Shown piece by piece: positions 34,728-43,906 of a stretch of 64,000 nt of DNA (positions are counted from its first letter, which is position 1; each line of letters opens with the position of its first letter). A program made the position numbers and the translations under genes. Source of the DNA: Alistipes senegalensis JC50 (lineage in GTDB: Bacteria > Bacteroidota > Bacteroidia > Bacteroidales > Rikenellaceae). A model generated the notes under the pieces. The model made no database searches and was not told the origin of the DNA. It was given only the letters and a program-made list of their open reading frames with translations. The stretch covers positions 3,534,001 to 3,598,000 of the forward strand of contig NZ_CP102252.1 of assembly GCF_025145645.1 (NCBI RefSeq), read 5' to 3'.

Positions 34728-36245
34728 CTACATGCCGTATTCGTTGTAGGCTTTGTTGTCGAGCGCGCCGCCCGAATAGACGACCTCCTTGTCGGGGATC
34801 GGATAGTATTCGTGGCAGGGAAGCATGTTCTCTTTCAGCGTGCTGTAATTGGTGTAGTCGTAGGTCATCTGATACCAGATTCCCCAGCGCACGAGGTCGA
34901 ACTTGCGCTGGAACTCGCCCAGCAGTTCGCGGCCCCGCTCCTTCTGGATCTCCTCCATCAGCGACTCTATGTTCTTGAAGGTGTAGGGTGCGAGTCCGGC
35001 GCGCTCCTTGACCATGTTCAGGTAGCGGATTGACTCGTCGATGTTCTCCTGCTCGGCGTAGCATTCGGACATCATCAGAACGGCGTCGGCGTAGCGGAAG
35101 ATTTTCTGGTTGTTGAAGTCCGCGGTGTTCTGCATGCCCGGGCACCAGAATTTCGGGCCCAGCCACGGGCGGGTTCCCACGTTGCTGAACGGTTTGCCGT
35201 CGTATTCCCAGGCCATGTTCAGCGTCTTGCGTTTATCATTGCCCTTTTTGGTCTGGAGTCCGTCGCAGAAATAGCTGTTGGGACGCATCGAGGTCCAGGT
35301 GGTCATTCCCGTACCCATTTCGGGAATCTCCACGCCGTCGTAAATGCCTTTGCCGTTGTGGCTCGGCGTGCAGATGGCTGCCACGTTGGTGGTGACGGCC
35401 AGTCCGCCTGCGGTGTAGGTGCGCTGCACCTCGAAGATCGACTCGGGGGTGTTCTTGTTGCGGAACATGATGTCTTCGAGCGGATATTGTTGCAGGTCGC
35501 CGTAGATCTTTTCCAGTTCGCCGAGCGCTTCGAGGGCGTCGTCCCAGCGGTGGTTCCATTGCGCGAGCTTGGCGATCATCATCCAGCCCATCGCGGCGCC
35601 CATGCGGTTGTCCGCCACCTCCGACGAACGCACCTGGTCCATGAAGGGCACGTAGCGCTTCAATTCGTCGATCAGGTAGTCGCGGGTATCCTTCGCCGGC
35701 ATGCGGCCCAGGCGGGCGATCTCCATCATCACGCTGTTGTCCGCTACCTCTTTGGTGTAGAAGGGAACGTCGCCGAATACGCAGGTCAGCAGCCAGTAGT
35801 AGAACGAGCGGAGCACCATGCCTTCCGCCAGCAGCGGCTGCCTGTCGGCCTCCGACGCCTCCTCGATGTCGCTCAGGGGCGAGCGCTCGATGGCGGCGAT
35901 GGTCGAATTGCAGTACATCACGCCCTTGTAGCATTGGGTCCATATCTTCGCGCCGTTGAGCGGTTTTGCGGGCGATATGTCGAGCTGGGCGTCCTTGGTT
36001 CCCGAGGTGATGTACATCAGGTCGGTGACGCCTTCGGTCATGATCAGGAAGCAGTAGTCGTAGATGCTGTTGATCGGGATGTAGCAGGCGTTCAGTCCCG
36101 CCAGACACTGCGCCCGGGTCTTGTAGTAGTCCTTGGGACCTACGAACGACGTGGGGTGTTCGTCCAGGTCGCACGCGCTGAACAGCAGGGCGGCGGTTGC
36201 CGTCGCGGCCAGCAGGTATTTTTTCAGGAAACGGTGTGTTCTCAT
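34728..36245 (-). CDS. SusD/RagB-like outer-membrane lipoprotein
   Basis: The 505-residue product has a lipoprotein signal (acylated residue C25) followed by DLDEHPTSFVGPKDYYKT, the usual N-terminal SusD motif. The C-terminal SusD region includes AVLMMSECYAEQENIDESIRYLN and QKERGRELLGEFQRKFDLVRWG. The frame is open for 48 codons upstream, but these overlap the end of susC and lack a signal peptide. I therefore start at the ATG at 36243-36245, 14 bp after the susC stop. It partners the SusC gene just upstream. Confidence 0.95.
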   Translation of the reverse strand: MRTHRFLKKYLLAATATAALLFSACDLDEHPTSFVGPKDYYKTRAQCLAGLNACYIPINSIYDYCFLIMTEGVTDLMYITSGTKDAQLDISPAKPLNGAKIWTQCYKGVMYCNSTIAAIERSPLSDIEEASEADRQPLLAEGMVLRSFYYWLLTCVFGDVPFYTKEVADNSVMMEIARLGRMPAKDTRDYLIDELKRYVPFMDQVRSSEVADNRMGAAMGWMMIAKLAQWNHRWDDALEALGELEKIYGDLQQYPLEDIMFRNKNTPESIFEVQRTYTAGGLAVTTNVAAICTPSHNGKGIYDGVEIPEMGTGMTTWTSMRPNSYFCDGLQTKKGNDKRKTLNMAWEYDGKPFSNVGTRPWLGPKFWCPGMQNTADFNNQKIFRYADAVLMMSECYAEQENIDESIRYLNMVKERAGLAPYTFKNIESLMEEIQKERGRELLGEFQRKFDLVRWGIWYQMTYDYTNYSTLKENMLPCHEYYPIPDKEVVYSGGALDNKAYNEYGM

Positions 36246-36259
36246 CTTCTTTGACGGTA

Positions 36260-39200
36260 TTAGTATCTGATCTGGAGGCTGAAAATGATGGTCCGGGGCT
36301 TGGGATAGGCTCCGATATCGACTCGGCGCAGGGCCGAGTTGGAGCTCGACGTTGAGACATCGGGGTCGAATCCGTTGTACTTTTTCCACAGATAGAGATT
36401 CTCGCCGCTGACGCTTATCCGGATGTCTTTCAGCCGGTTTTTAGTCGCCTTGCGCAGATCGAAAGTGTAGCTCGCTGAAATGTTTTTCAGTCGCAGGTAC
36501 GAGGCGTCGTGCACCATGCGGTCGCTGGGAAGCGCGTCGTAGCTGCCGGCCATCGGGATATTCGAATCCGGGTTGCGCACCGGATGCCAGGCGTTCTGCA
36601 TGTAGCGGTACTGGTTGGTGTAGGGCGATCCGTTGCCCATCCAGAGCTCCGCGACGTTGTAGATCTTGCCGCCGATCGAGTAGTTGAAATAGACGCCCAG
36701 CGTGAAGTTATGGATGTTGAACGTGTTCTGAATGCCGCCGTAGAGGTCCGGGTCGGCCGATCCGAGGTAGACCAGGTCGTCGTTGTTCAGCACGCCGTCG
36801 TGGTTGATGTCCTGATACCGGGCGTATCCGGGTTTGAACGTGGTCCCGCTGGCCGAAGCGTAGGCTTTGGTGATCTTGTTGCGCTCCACCTCCGCTTCGT
36901 TGTGCCATACGCCGCCGTAGCGGAATCCCCAGAGGGCGTTGAGCGTGTAGCCCTTTCTGTAACCGTACATCATGTAGGTCGTTCCCGACGACGAGGGCGA
37001 CGAGTAGGCCGTTACGAAATCCTCCGAGGCGATGTCGTCCACCATCTGCTTGTTGCGCGAGAGGGTCAGCGACGTTGACCACTGGAATTTCGGACGGACG
37101 ACGTTGCGGCTTTCGAACGTAAGTTCCCAGCCTTTGTTGGTGGTGCGTCCGGCGTTGGCGAAATAGTTGGTGTAACCCGTCTGCGAGGCCACCTGCACGG
37201 TCAGCAGCAGGTCGCGGGTCTTGATCAGATAGGCGTCGGCCGTCACGTTGAGCCGTCCCCCGAAGAGCGATACGTCGGCGCCGAGCGTGTATTGGTCGGA
37301 GGTCTCCCACGTCAGGTCGGGCGATGCGAGGCGCGACGGGTAGACCGCCAGCTGCTGCGTGCCGCCCAGCAGATAGCCGCTCGTCGAGTTGCCCACGGCG
37401 GCCAGCGAACGGTAGGCCGAGATGGCGTCGTTTCCGGTGCGTCCGAGGCTGGCGCGCAGGGCCAGTTCGTCGATCCATGCGGCCTTTTGCAGGAACTTTT
37501 CGTTGGCTATGTTCCACCGCACGGCCGCCGAGGGGAAGAACCCCCATTTCTTGTTGGCCGCGAAGTTCGAGGCGCCGTCGTAGCGGGCCGTGAACGTGAC
37601 GTAGTAGCGCTCCTTGTAGTTGTAGTTCAGGCGTCCGAGCACCGACATCTTGGTCCAGTCGTTGTGGTTGGTGCTGATCGAGGTGTTCTGCTTGTCGGGA
37701 ACGGCGGCCATGTTGTTCCAGGTCAGTTCGTCGAGCGTATAGCCGCGGCCCGTGATGCTCAGGTTGTTGTCGTATTTGACCTGCGCGGTGTAGCCGGCCA
37801 GGACATCGAAGTTGTGGCCGCTCCGGGGACGGATTTCGTAGTAGACCGTGTTTTCGTTCAGGAAACTCGTGTCGTCGTATTCGTCGCGCGAAGCGTAGCC
37901 GCCTTCGTTCTCCTTCTTGGCGGGCAGGTAGCCCGGTTCGTAGTAACGCCCGTGGCGCTGGTAGGAGTAGTAGGTGAACTGGCTGCGCAGCTTCAGCCCC
38001 TCGACGGGCGTGAATTCCACGAATCCGTTGTTGGTGAGCGATATGCGACGTGCGTTCTTGAGGCAGTGGTCGAGCATGATGCGCGGGTTGTTGAATTTCT
38101 GGCCCGAGTACCACAGGTCGTTCATGCTCGACGAGGGGTTGAGGAACGGGCTGAGGAAGACGGCCGCATTCCACCAGTTGGTTCCGCCGATCGTGGCCAG
38201 GTTCTCGTCCTGGTCGCGGTAGGTGTAGCTCAGATTCAGTCCGGCCTTGAACCATTTGGCGAACTCGTGGTCGATCTTGAAGCGTGCCGAATAGCGTTTC
38301 AGCCCGCTGTTGTCGATGATGCCCTGTGTTTCGTTGTAGCCGATCGAGGCGTAGTAGGAGCCCTTTCGGCTGGCTCCCGAAAGGGAGAGGTCGTAGTTCT
38401 GATAGAGCGCCGTGCGTGTGATCTCGTCGATCCAGTTCGTGCCCCTGCCTTTGGCTTCGGGATCGGGGTAGGGATATTTCGACATCGGCGAGTCGGGTTC
38501 GAGCTTCTCGCCGCTGTCGGCGCCTGCGAAGTGGTAGGCGTAGTCGTTACGGTAGCGGGCGAACTCCGTGGCGTCCATGATGTCGAGCCGGCGCGGGAGC
38601 TGCGAGAATCCCAGGTCGGTTTTGAAGGTGATGCTGGGGCGTCCGTCGATGCCGCGGCCCTTCTTGGTCGTGATGACGATGACGCCGTTCGAGCCGCGTG
38701 CGCCGTAGATGGCCGTCGATGAAGCGTCTTTGAGCACCGAGATCGACTCGATGTCCGCCGAGTTGATGTCGTTCAGGTCGTGGATGGCGTCGATGATGCC
38801 GTCAACGATGATCAGCGGCTCGTTCGATGCCGAGATCGAGCGCGTTCCGCGGATGCGGATCGAGGTCGTGGCTCCGGGTTCTCCGGTCGTGGCCATGATG
38901 TCGGCGCCTGCGATACGGCCCTGCAACGCCTGATCGACCGATACCACCGGAACGTCCTTGATGTCGCTCATCTTGACGTTGGCCACCGAGCCTGTCAGGT
39001 CGGTCTTCTTCACCGCGCCGTAGCCGATCACGACCACTTCGTCGATGGTCTGCTTGCTTTGTTCGAGTTTCACGTCGATCTTCGTGCGCGAACCGACCTT
39101 TTCGGTTTTGGGCTCGTAGCCGATGTACTGGAACGTCAACGAAGCCCCTTCGGGAACCTGGATCGTATATTCGCCTGCGGCGTTGGTACTGGCTCCGATC

Positions 39201-39364
39201 GTCGTGCCCGTCACCAACACGGTGGCGCCGATCAGCGGTTCGCCGCTCTGGTCCGTAACCTTGCCCGTTACGGTGTGTTTGGTCCCGGCTTTCTGCGCGA
39301 GGGCGGGTGTCGCCGTCAGCGCTCCCGAAACCAGCAGGATCAGAATGATGATATATTGTTTCAT
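36260..39364 (-). CDS. SusC/RagA-like TonB-dependent transporter
   Basis: The 1034-residue outer-membrane channel has a signal peptide (about residues 1-23), a carboxypeptidase-regulatory-like domain from about residue 30 (VTGKVTDQSGEPLIGATV), the plug starting at DEVVVIGYGAVKKTDLTGSV, and a beta barrel to the C-terminal aromatic residue. Unlike the plus-strand SusC it has no STN domain, so it cannot signal to a FecR protein; regulation must come from elsewhere. The divergent DUF6377-type gene at the head of the operon is the obvious candidate. It lies between an EEP lipoprotein gene and its SusD partner. Confidence 0.96.
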   Translation of the reverse strand: MKQYIIILILLVSGALTATPALAQKAGTKHTVTGKVTDQSGEPLIGATVLVTGTTIGASTNAAGEYTIQVPEGASLTFQYIGYEPKTEKVGSRTKIDVKLEQSKQTIDEVVVIGYGAVKKTDLTGSVANVKMSDIKDVPVVSVDQALQGRIAGADIMATTGEPGATTSIRIRGTRSISASNEPLIIVDGIIDAIHDLNDINSADIESISVLKDASSTAIYGARGSNGVIVITTKKGRGIDGRPSITFKTDLGFSQLPRRLDIMDATEFARYRNDYAYHFAGADSGEKLEPDSPMSKYPYPDPEAKGRGTNWIDEITRTALYQNYDLSLSGASRKGSYYASIGYNETQGIIDNSGLKRYSARFKIDHEFAKWFKAGLNLSYTYRDQDENLATIGGTNWWNAAVFLSPFLNPSSSMNDLWYSGQKFNNPRIMLDHCLKNARRISLTNNGFVEFTPVEGLKLRSQFTYYSYQRHGRYYEPGYLPAKKENEGGYASRDEYDDTSFLNENTVYYEIRPRSGHNFDVLAGYTAQVKYDNNLSITGRGYTLDELTWNNMAAVPDKQNTSISTNHNDWTKMSVLGRLNYNYKERYYVTFTARYDGASNFAANKKWGFFPSAAVRWNIANEKFLQKAAWIDELALRASLGRTGNDAISAYRSLAAVGNSTSGYLLGGTQQLAVYPSRLASPDLTWETSDQYTLGADVSLFGGRLNVTADAYLIKTRDLLLTVQVASQTGYTNYFANAGRTTNKGWELTFESRNVVRPKFQWSTSLTLSRNKQMVDDIASEDFVTAYSSPSSSGTTYMMYGYRKGYTLNALWGFRYGGVWHNEAEVERNKITKAYASASGTTFKPGYARYQDINHDGVLNNDDLVYLGSADPDLYGGIQNTFNIHNFTLGVYFNYSIGGKIYNVAELWMGNGSPYTNQYRYMQNAWHPVRNPDSNIPMAGSYDALPSDRMVHDASYLRLKNISASYTFDLRKATKNRLKDIRISVSGENLYLWKKYNGFDPDVSTSSSNSALRRVDIGAYPKPRTIIFSLQIRY

Positions 39365-39377
39365 GCGGATTGTTTGT

Positions 39378-40331
39378 TTAATGCGACTCCTGTGGTGTCT
39401 GTTCCCCGGAGGGATAGTGGCGGAACTCGATCATGACCGGATAGTGATCCGAGTGCATGTCGGTGAACTCGTCGTAGATGATCTCCGAGCAGGTTATTTC
39501 GCGCATCACGGCCTGCGAGGCGTAGATGTAGTCGATGCGCCGCCCGTTGCCGTCCGGCCATCCGCCGTAAACCGTGGGTACGGAGCGGAAGAACTGGCTG
39601 TGGCGGTCGCGCAGGGCATCGGCGTATCCGCTTCGGAGCACCGTCGAATGGGTTTCGTAATAGGTGTTCGCGGGCATTACGTCGGCATCCTTGGGCGAGT
39701 AGGAGTTGAAGTCGCCCGACATCAGCCACAGCGGTTCCGCCGGATAGCGGCGGATGGTGTTGTCGAGTATGCAGTTGATCTCCGTATCGCGGTATGCGTC
39801 GCCCGAGCCTGCCGCGCCCTGGCCGTTGGGATAGGTTCCGAACGGATAGAGGTGCAGCACCACGACATTGATGTCCTTGATGCGCAGGTGCAGCGCCCCG
39901 TGCCAGAGAGGCACCTCTTCGAGCATGCGGCTGCGCAGCTCGATGGGGTATTTCGAGGTCAGTCCCACCGGGTAGCCCGTCTCCTTGCAGAGTATGGCGT
40001 AGGTATGCCCGTAGCGGTTGGCGAGGGCCGTGAGCGACTCCTCGGTGAAGTTGTTGCACTCGCAGAGGGCCATGAAGTCGGGGTCCTTCTCCCTCACCCA
40101 GGCTGCGAAGTTGTCGAAATTCTGTTGTTTGTCGAGCTTCATGCCTTCGAGAATATTGTAGCTGATGAACCGCAGGGTTTCGGGTTCTGCGCTCGTTCCG
40201 GGGTCGGTCGAGATCTCCTCGTCCGGAACGGCGGGATCGTCCTCGCAGCCCGGCAGCAGGGCGGCGGCAGCCAGCAGCAGACCTCCGAACACCAGCCGGC
40301 GCAGGTGGTGTGTCATGTCGTATGTTTTCAT
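39378..40331 (-). CDS. Endonuclease/exonuclease/phosphatase-family lipoprotein
   Basis: This 317-residue EEP-family enzyme is exported with acylated residue C29. Motifs in order are SYNILEG, ALCECN (the metal-binding glutamate is kept, but the usual QE is CE), VVLHLYP, SGDFNSYS, GRRIDYIY and SDHYPV. It is closely related to the 304-residue protein at 45598-46512 and less so to the one at 23055-23930. The frame is open 13 codons further upstream, but the ATG at 40329-40331 restores the 13-bp spacing seen elsewhere in the operon. The usual substrates of the superfamily are phosphodiesters; this one is unknown. Confidence 0.88.
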   Translation of the reverse strand: MKTYDMTHHLRRLVFGGLLLAAAALLPGCEDDPAVPDEEISTDPGTSAEPETLRFISYNILEGMKLDKQQNFDNFAAWVREKDPDFMALCECNNFTEESLTALANRYGHTYAILCKETGYPVGLTSKYPIELRSRMLEEVPLWHGALHLRIKDINVVVLHLYPFGTYPNGQGAAGSGDAYRDTEINCILDNTIRRYPAEPLWLMSGDFNSYSPKDADVMPANTYYETHSTVLRSGYADALRDRHSQFFRSVPTVYGGWPDGNGRRIDYIYASQAVMREITCSEIIYDEFTDMHSDHYPVMIEFRHYPSGEQTPQESH

Positions 40332-40344
40332 ATCGTTCGCGGGT

Positions 40345-42459
40345 TTATTTGTTGTAACGGAGTGCGGCATAGGAGACGGTGAAGGCGTTTGCCACCTGGC
40401 CGTTCGCCGCGATGGTTGCGCTGTCGTAGGTCGTCGCGGTACCGATTTTGTCGCTGACGGGGCGCAGGCGTATCCATGCCACGCTCCGGCCCAGTATCTC
40501 CGCGGGCACGTTCAGACAGATGCTCTTGTCGCCGGATAGCTGTTCCAACTGCATGTTGCTCCAGTTACCGGCGTCGGGCACCGTGAAATCGCCGAGCCGC
40601 TTCCAGGTGTCGCCGTCGGTCGAGTACTCCGCCGTCCAGTAGCGCAGTCCGCCCTGTGCCGAATGGTAACGGCAGGTGAAGGCGAAGGAGCACTGCGACG
40701 ACTCGATGTTCTGGGTCGAGAATTCGAACAGCAGCGAATATCCCGTTCCGTTCGCCGTGTCCCACAGCAATTTATGGCCCCATGAGGCGCTGTTGAGCGT
40801 TTCTCCCTCCTTCGCCGAGTTCGCGCGGTAGGCGGACCCGATCGCCAGCCATCCGTAATGGCTCAGGAACGAGAGTCCGGAACCGGTCGAGGCGGGCCAG
40901 CAATGGGCTTTGCCCTCCTCGTTCGCCGGATGCGGGTACTGGGGGTACGCATAGGCGCGGGCGTCCTTGCCGTCGGGGCACCACTCCACCGCGATAGCCG
41001 AAAAGGCATTGGCGTCCGACTCCTCCAGTGCGATGTCCTGCCGCGTTACGTTGCGGATCTGATAACGGCCGATGTCGCCGTCCTTGACGAAGAAGGTGCA
41101 GGGTTCGTGCACGATGATGCCGGAGATCGTCCCTTCGCCGTCGGGCATCTCCTGGAACCGGTAGTCGCATCCGTGGTTGGTCATCAGGTGGATCATGTCG
41201 CCGTGACGGTCGAGTACGACCGAAGGGTAGTACATGTTGTAGTTGTTGACGTAGTTGATGTGCACGGGCATGAAGCGCTGGGTGCGGACGGCCATCTGGC
41301 AGCGTTTGAGCGTCACGAAGGTGTAGATGTCGGCGTCGGTCAGCTGGTCGATGAAACGGCGTTTGACGGGCACCTCTTCGGCTGTTCCCGCCGATTTGGT
41401 GATGATGTGGTCCTGCGTCACGCCTTGGAGCGTGTATCGCTCGGGGTCGCTCCGCTTGGTCAGCGTCAGCCCTTTGCACCAGAGTTTGAGTTTGTCGTAG
41501 CGGCTCAGGTTGTTTTGGCCGGCATCGGTCGTGACGAGGGCGATACCCAGCGAGGCGTCGGCGTTTTGCAGATAGGCCGTGCGGTCGTTGAGGGTCATGT
41601 CGGGTTTGGTCGCGGCCTTCGGCATCGGACTTCCGGCCATGTTGGGCGAGGTGTGGTCGCTTACGACCGTGCCGCTCACGGCGATGTCGCCGTCGATCGT
41701 GATCTCGCCTTCGGCCTCCGCGATCAGACTGCGCAGGTCGGCGAACGTCACCTCGCGGGTGTCGCTCGTGCCGCCCGGAATGCCCTGCCGGATCGTGCAG
41801 CAGGCCAGGTGCTGTCCGCCCCAGTCGTCCTCGAACTGCAACTGAATCCGGGCCTCACGGCTCTCGAACGCCGTGTTGTCGGCGATTCTGAACAGGAGAC
41901 TTTTGTAATCCCCGGCGTATCGGATGCTGTCGATCCACTCCGTGTCCGATTCTCCGTATGTGACCTGACGGGCGATTTTCGAGAATTTGGAGATGGGAAT
42001 GTTGGTGTCTATCGCAATGGAGTCGATGGTTCCCACCGACGAGAACTGCCTGTCCCCGTCCGAGAATTGCAGGAGCGGGGCTGTGCCGTACTGCATCAGG
42101 TACACCGTGTCGATCGCCTGCTGCGTGCCGGAGGCGATCAGGACGGTCCCTTTGCGCGGAAGCGTGTTGTTGGTTTTGTAGCTGACGGTGAACGCCCCGT
42201 CCATTTCACCGCTGTCGGCTCCGTCGATCGAGACCCAGAGTCGGGTGTCGGGCGTAAGCCGCACCTGCCACGCGCTGTTGGCTTTGACCCGGACGGTGCG
42301 CGAGCCGGCGTCGCTGGCGACGTAGAGTGTCCTGCTGCCGCCTTTCGAGCCTACGACCGGCTCGGTATCATCGTCGCTGCACCCCCCCCCTCCGAGCAGT
42401 AGTACGGAGACCGCGAGGGCGCATATCGGACTGAAACGCTTGGTAAAAAAGTTTTTCAT
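40345..42459 (-). CDS. DUF5689-like surface lipoprotein, paralogue 1
   Basis: The 704-residue lipoprotein (acylated residue C27) is related to the two DUF5689-like products at 30051-34699. It has BACON-like beta domains at about residues 40-225, a DUF5689-like region with ISGTVVSDHTSPN-type blocks, the segments SDPERYTLQGVT and QLTDADIYTFVTLKRCQ, and a C-terminal sandwich ending in YAALRYNK. Four glycines immediately before the lipobox cysteine are coded by a run of nine G. It starts the SusCD part of the operon, 13 bp upstream of the EEP gene. Confidence 0.8.
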   Translation of the reverse strand: MKNFFTKRFSPICALAVSVLLLGGGGCSDDDTEPVVGSKGGSRTLYVASDAGSRTVRVKANSAWQVRLTPDTRLWVSIDGADSGEMDGAFTVSYKTNNTLPRKGTVLIASGTQQAIDTVYLMQYGTAPLLQFSDGDRQFSSVGTIDSIAIDTNIPISKFSKIARQVTYGESDTEWIDSIRYAGDYKSLLFRIADNTAFESREARIQLQFEDDWGGQHLACCTIRQGIPGGTSDTREVTFADLRSLIAEAEGEITIDGDIAVSGTVVSDHTSPNMAGSPMPKAATKPDMTLNDRTAYLQNADASLGIALVTTDAGQNNLSRYDKLKLWCKGLTLTKRSDPERYTLQGVTQDHIITKSAGTAEEVPVKRRFIDQLTDADIYTFVTLKRCQMAVRTQRFMPVHINYVNNYNMYYPSVVLDRHGDMIHLMTNHGCDYRFQEMPDGEGTISGIIVHEPCTFFVKDGDIGRYQIRNVTRQDIALEESDANAFSAIAVEWCPDGKDARAYAYPQYPHPANEEGKAHCWPASTGSGLSFLSHYGWLAIGSAYRANSAKEGETLNSASWGHKLLWDTANGTGYSLLFEFSTQNIESSQCSFAFTCRYHSAQGGLRYWTAEYSTDGDTWKRLGDFTVPDAGNWSNMQLEQLSGDKSICLNVPAEILGRSVAWIRLRPVSDKIGTATTYDSATIAANGQVANAFTVSYAALRYNK
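42382..42390 (-). repeat. G9 homopolymer in the lipobox of a surface lipoprotein
   Basis: Nine consecutive G on the coding strand encode the glycines just before the acylated cysteine C27. A one-base slip would frameshift the protein right at its membrane anchor. Confidence 0.9.
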
Positions 42460-42480
42460 GGTATCTGTTGCGGTTAGGTT

Positions 42481-43596
42481 TTATTTCCCCGATTCGTTCT
42501 TTTGCTGCTCCCAGGGCAGGCCCCCGAAAAGGTCGTCGTAGTCGTACCACCGGAGCCTGAAAATGTAGAAATCGTCGATAAAGATGCGGGTGTTGCCCGA
42601 CTCCATGACGTAGTCGCCGGCCATGAGTTCGATGCGGGTGTTGCTCGTGAACGTGTTTTTGGGGTGCGAGACGACGATGAACTCCTGCCGGGAATTCTCC
42701 CACATGCTCTCCGGCAGCTCTTCGTCCGAGGGATCGAAATGATTCAGAACGAGTTTTTTCGAAGTCGCACCGTCGAGGAACTGCCCGCCGCCCTTGACCG
42801 TTACGGTCAGTTCGTTGGCGTCTTTCGTGCCGTCGGCCGCCGCATAGGCTATGGCGTTGAACCGGACCAGGACCGCCGTGTCCGACCGGATTTCCGGCTT
42901 GTAGGGCGACAGCAGGTTGGCCCCGTGTCCGAGGTCGTCGCCCAGCCTGACGTAGCCGTTTTTGCCGTAACAGTGGGCCGTGCCCTCCTCTTCGGCGGGG
43001 GTCGATTCCCAGCCTTTGTCTTTCTGTTCGGCGGTCCAGCCGGAGATCGCCGTTTCGCCGCGGGTTTCCAGCGGGTTGGCCGAGCCGTATTTCAGCCAGT
43101 CGAAATCGCCTTCGACGCGGGCCGGGAATCCCTGTACGATCGGAATGAAATCGTTCAGGTATTCGACCTCGGTGTGCAGCGAGATGCAGCCTTTTCTTTC
43201 CTTATAGGTGCCGGGATGCGGGGCCGCCTTGCAGAGCAGGCGGGAGATGCCCGGCAGGTAGTCGTGTTCGATCTTCACCAGTTCGAGCCAGGCGGGGGCC
43301 GCCGCTTCCCCGTTGTCTTCGTCCTCTTCGAACTCCACGGTCGCGGTGAAGGGTACGTTCGTCCTGACGTAGATTGCATTGCAGCCGTTCTCCGGCGAAC
43401 CGTTGACGGAAAAATGGAGGATGTCGGGTTTCCTGTCGAATTCCGGAGTGTCCGACCATTCGATGTATTCCCTGCGGGAGTAGTCCTTGTCATCGTCGCA
43501 GGCGGTGCCCAGCGGGATCGCGGCGGTCAGCAGCAGGACCGCGATCGGCGATGTGACGCTCCTTTTGGGGATTTTCCGGGGTAGAATTGTTCTCAT
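42481..43596 (-). CDS. Lipoprotein of unknown function, first gene of the SusCD operon
   Basis: The 371-residue protein has a long N-terminal signal with acylated residue C33 followed by three aspartates. About residues 45-150 may be a BACON-like domain. The second half looks like a choice-of-anchor or jelly-roll domain, with the block ANPLETRGETAISGWT, an FNAIAYAAADGTKDANELTV strand pair and a closing RIFIDDFYIFRLRW. I cannot name the family. It begins 81 bp after a consensus -7 box and is followed 21 bp later by paralogue 1, so it opens the operon. Confidence 0.72.
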   Translation of the reverse strand: MRTILPRKIPKRSVTSPIAVLLLTAAIPLGTACDDDKDYSRREYIEWSDTPEFDRKPDILHFSVNGSPENGCNAIYVRTNVPFTATVEFEEDEDNGEAAAPAWLELVKIEHDYLPGISRLLCKAAPHPGTYKERKGCISLHTEVEYLNDFIPIVQGFPARVEGDFDWLKYGSANPLETRGETAISGWTAEQKDKGWESTPAEEEGTAHCYGKNGYVRLGDDLGHGANLLSPYKPEIRSDTAVLVRFNAIAYAAADGTKDANELTVTVKGGGQFLDGATSKKLVLNHFDPSDEELPESMWENSRQEFIVVSHPKNTFTSNTRIELMAGDYVMESGNTRIFIDDFYIFRLRWYDYDDLFGGLPWEQQKNESGK

Positions 43597-43906
43597 AGTG
43601 TTTTAAGGTTAATTGTTCTGAATCGATTCTGAATTTTTTTTGTAATTTTAGGGCAGATGTCGGAAATTTTTCATTACAAAGATACGCCTTTCTAAATTCG
43701 CGGAAAGCCCCCGATCGGAAATTGTAAATGATTGTAAATGTTAATGTATTCGATGTCAGGCGATTGCTGTTTTGCACCGTGGTGCATTATGTAAATCGGG
43801 AAACTGTATTGTTTTGCTTTTTAATGCTTTTGTAACATATGGTACGGATTTGTAATTTGTTTTTATATTATTTAAGTATTAGTTTTGTGCTAAACCGAAA
43901 CCTGAA
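43597..43906. promoter_or_regulatory. Divergent control region of the second SusCD locus
   Basis: This AT-rich 310-bp spacer holds the promoters for both directions. On the minus strand, TATCTTTG (43677-43684) is a perfect -7 box for the lipoprotein/SusCD operon. On the plus strand, TTTG (43856-43859), a 20-bp spacer and TAGTTTTG (43880-43887) fit the consensus for the regulator gene. A palindrome GAATCGATTC lies at 43620-43629 in the minus-strand leader. Confidence 0.65.
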
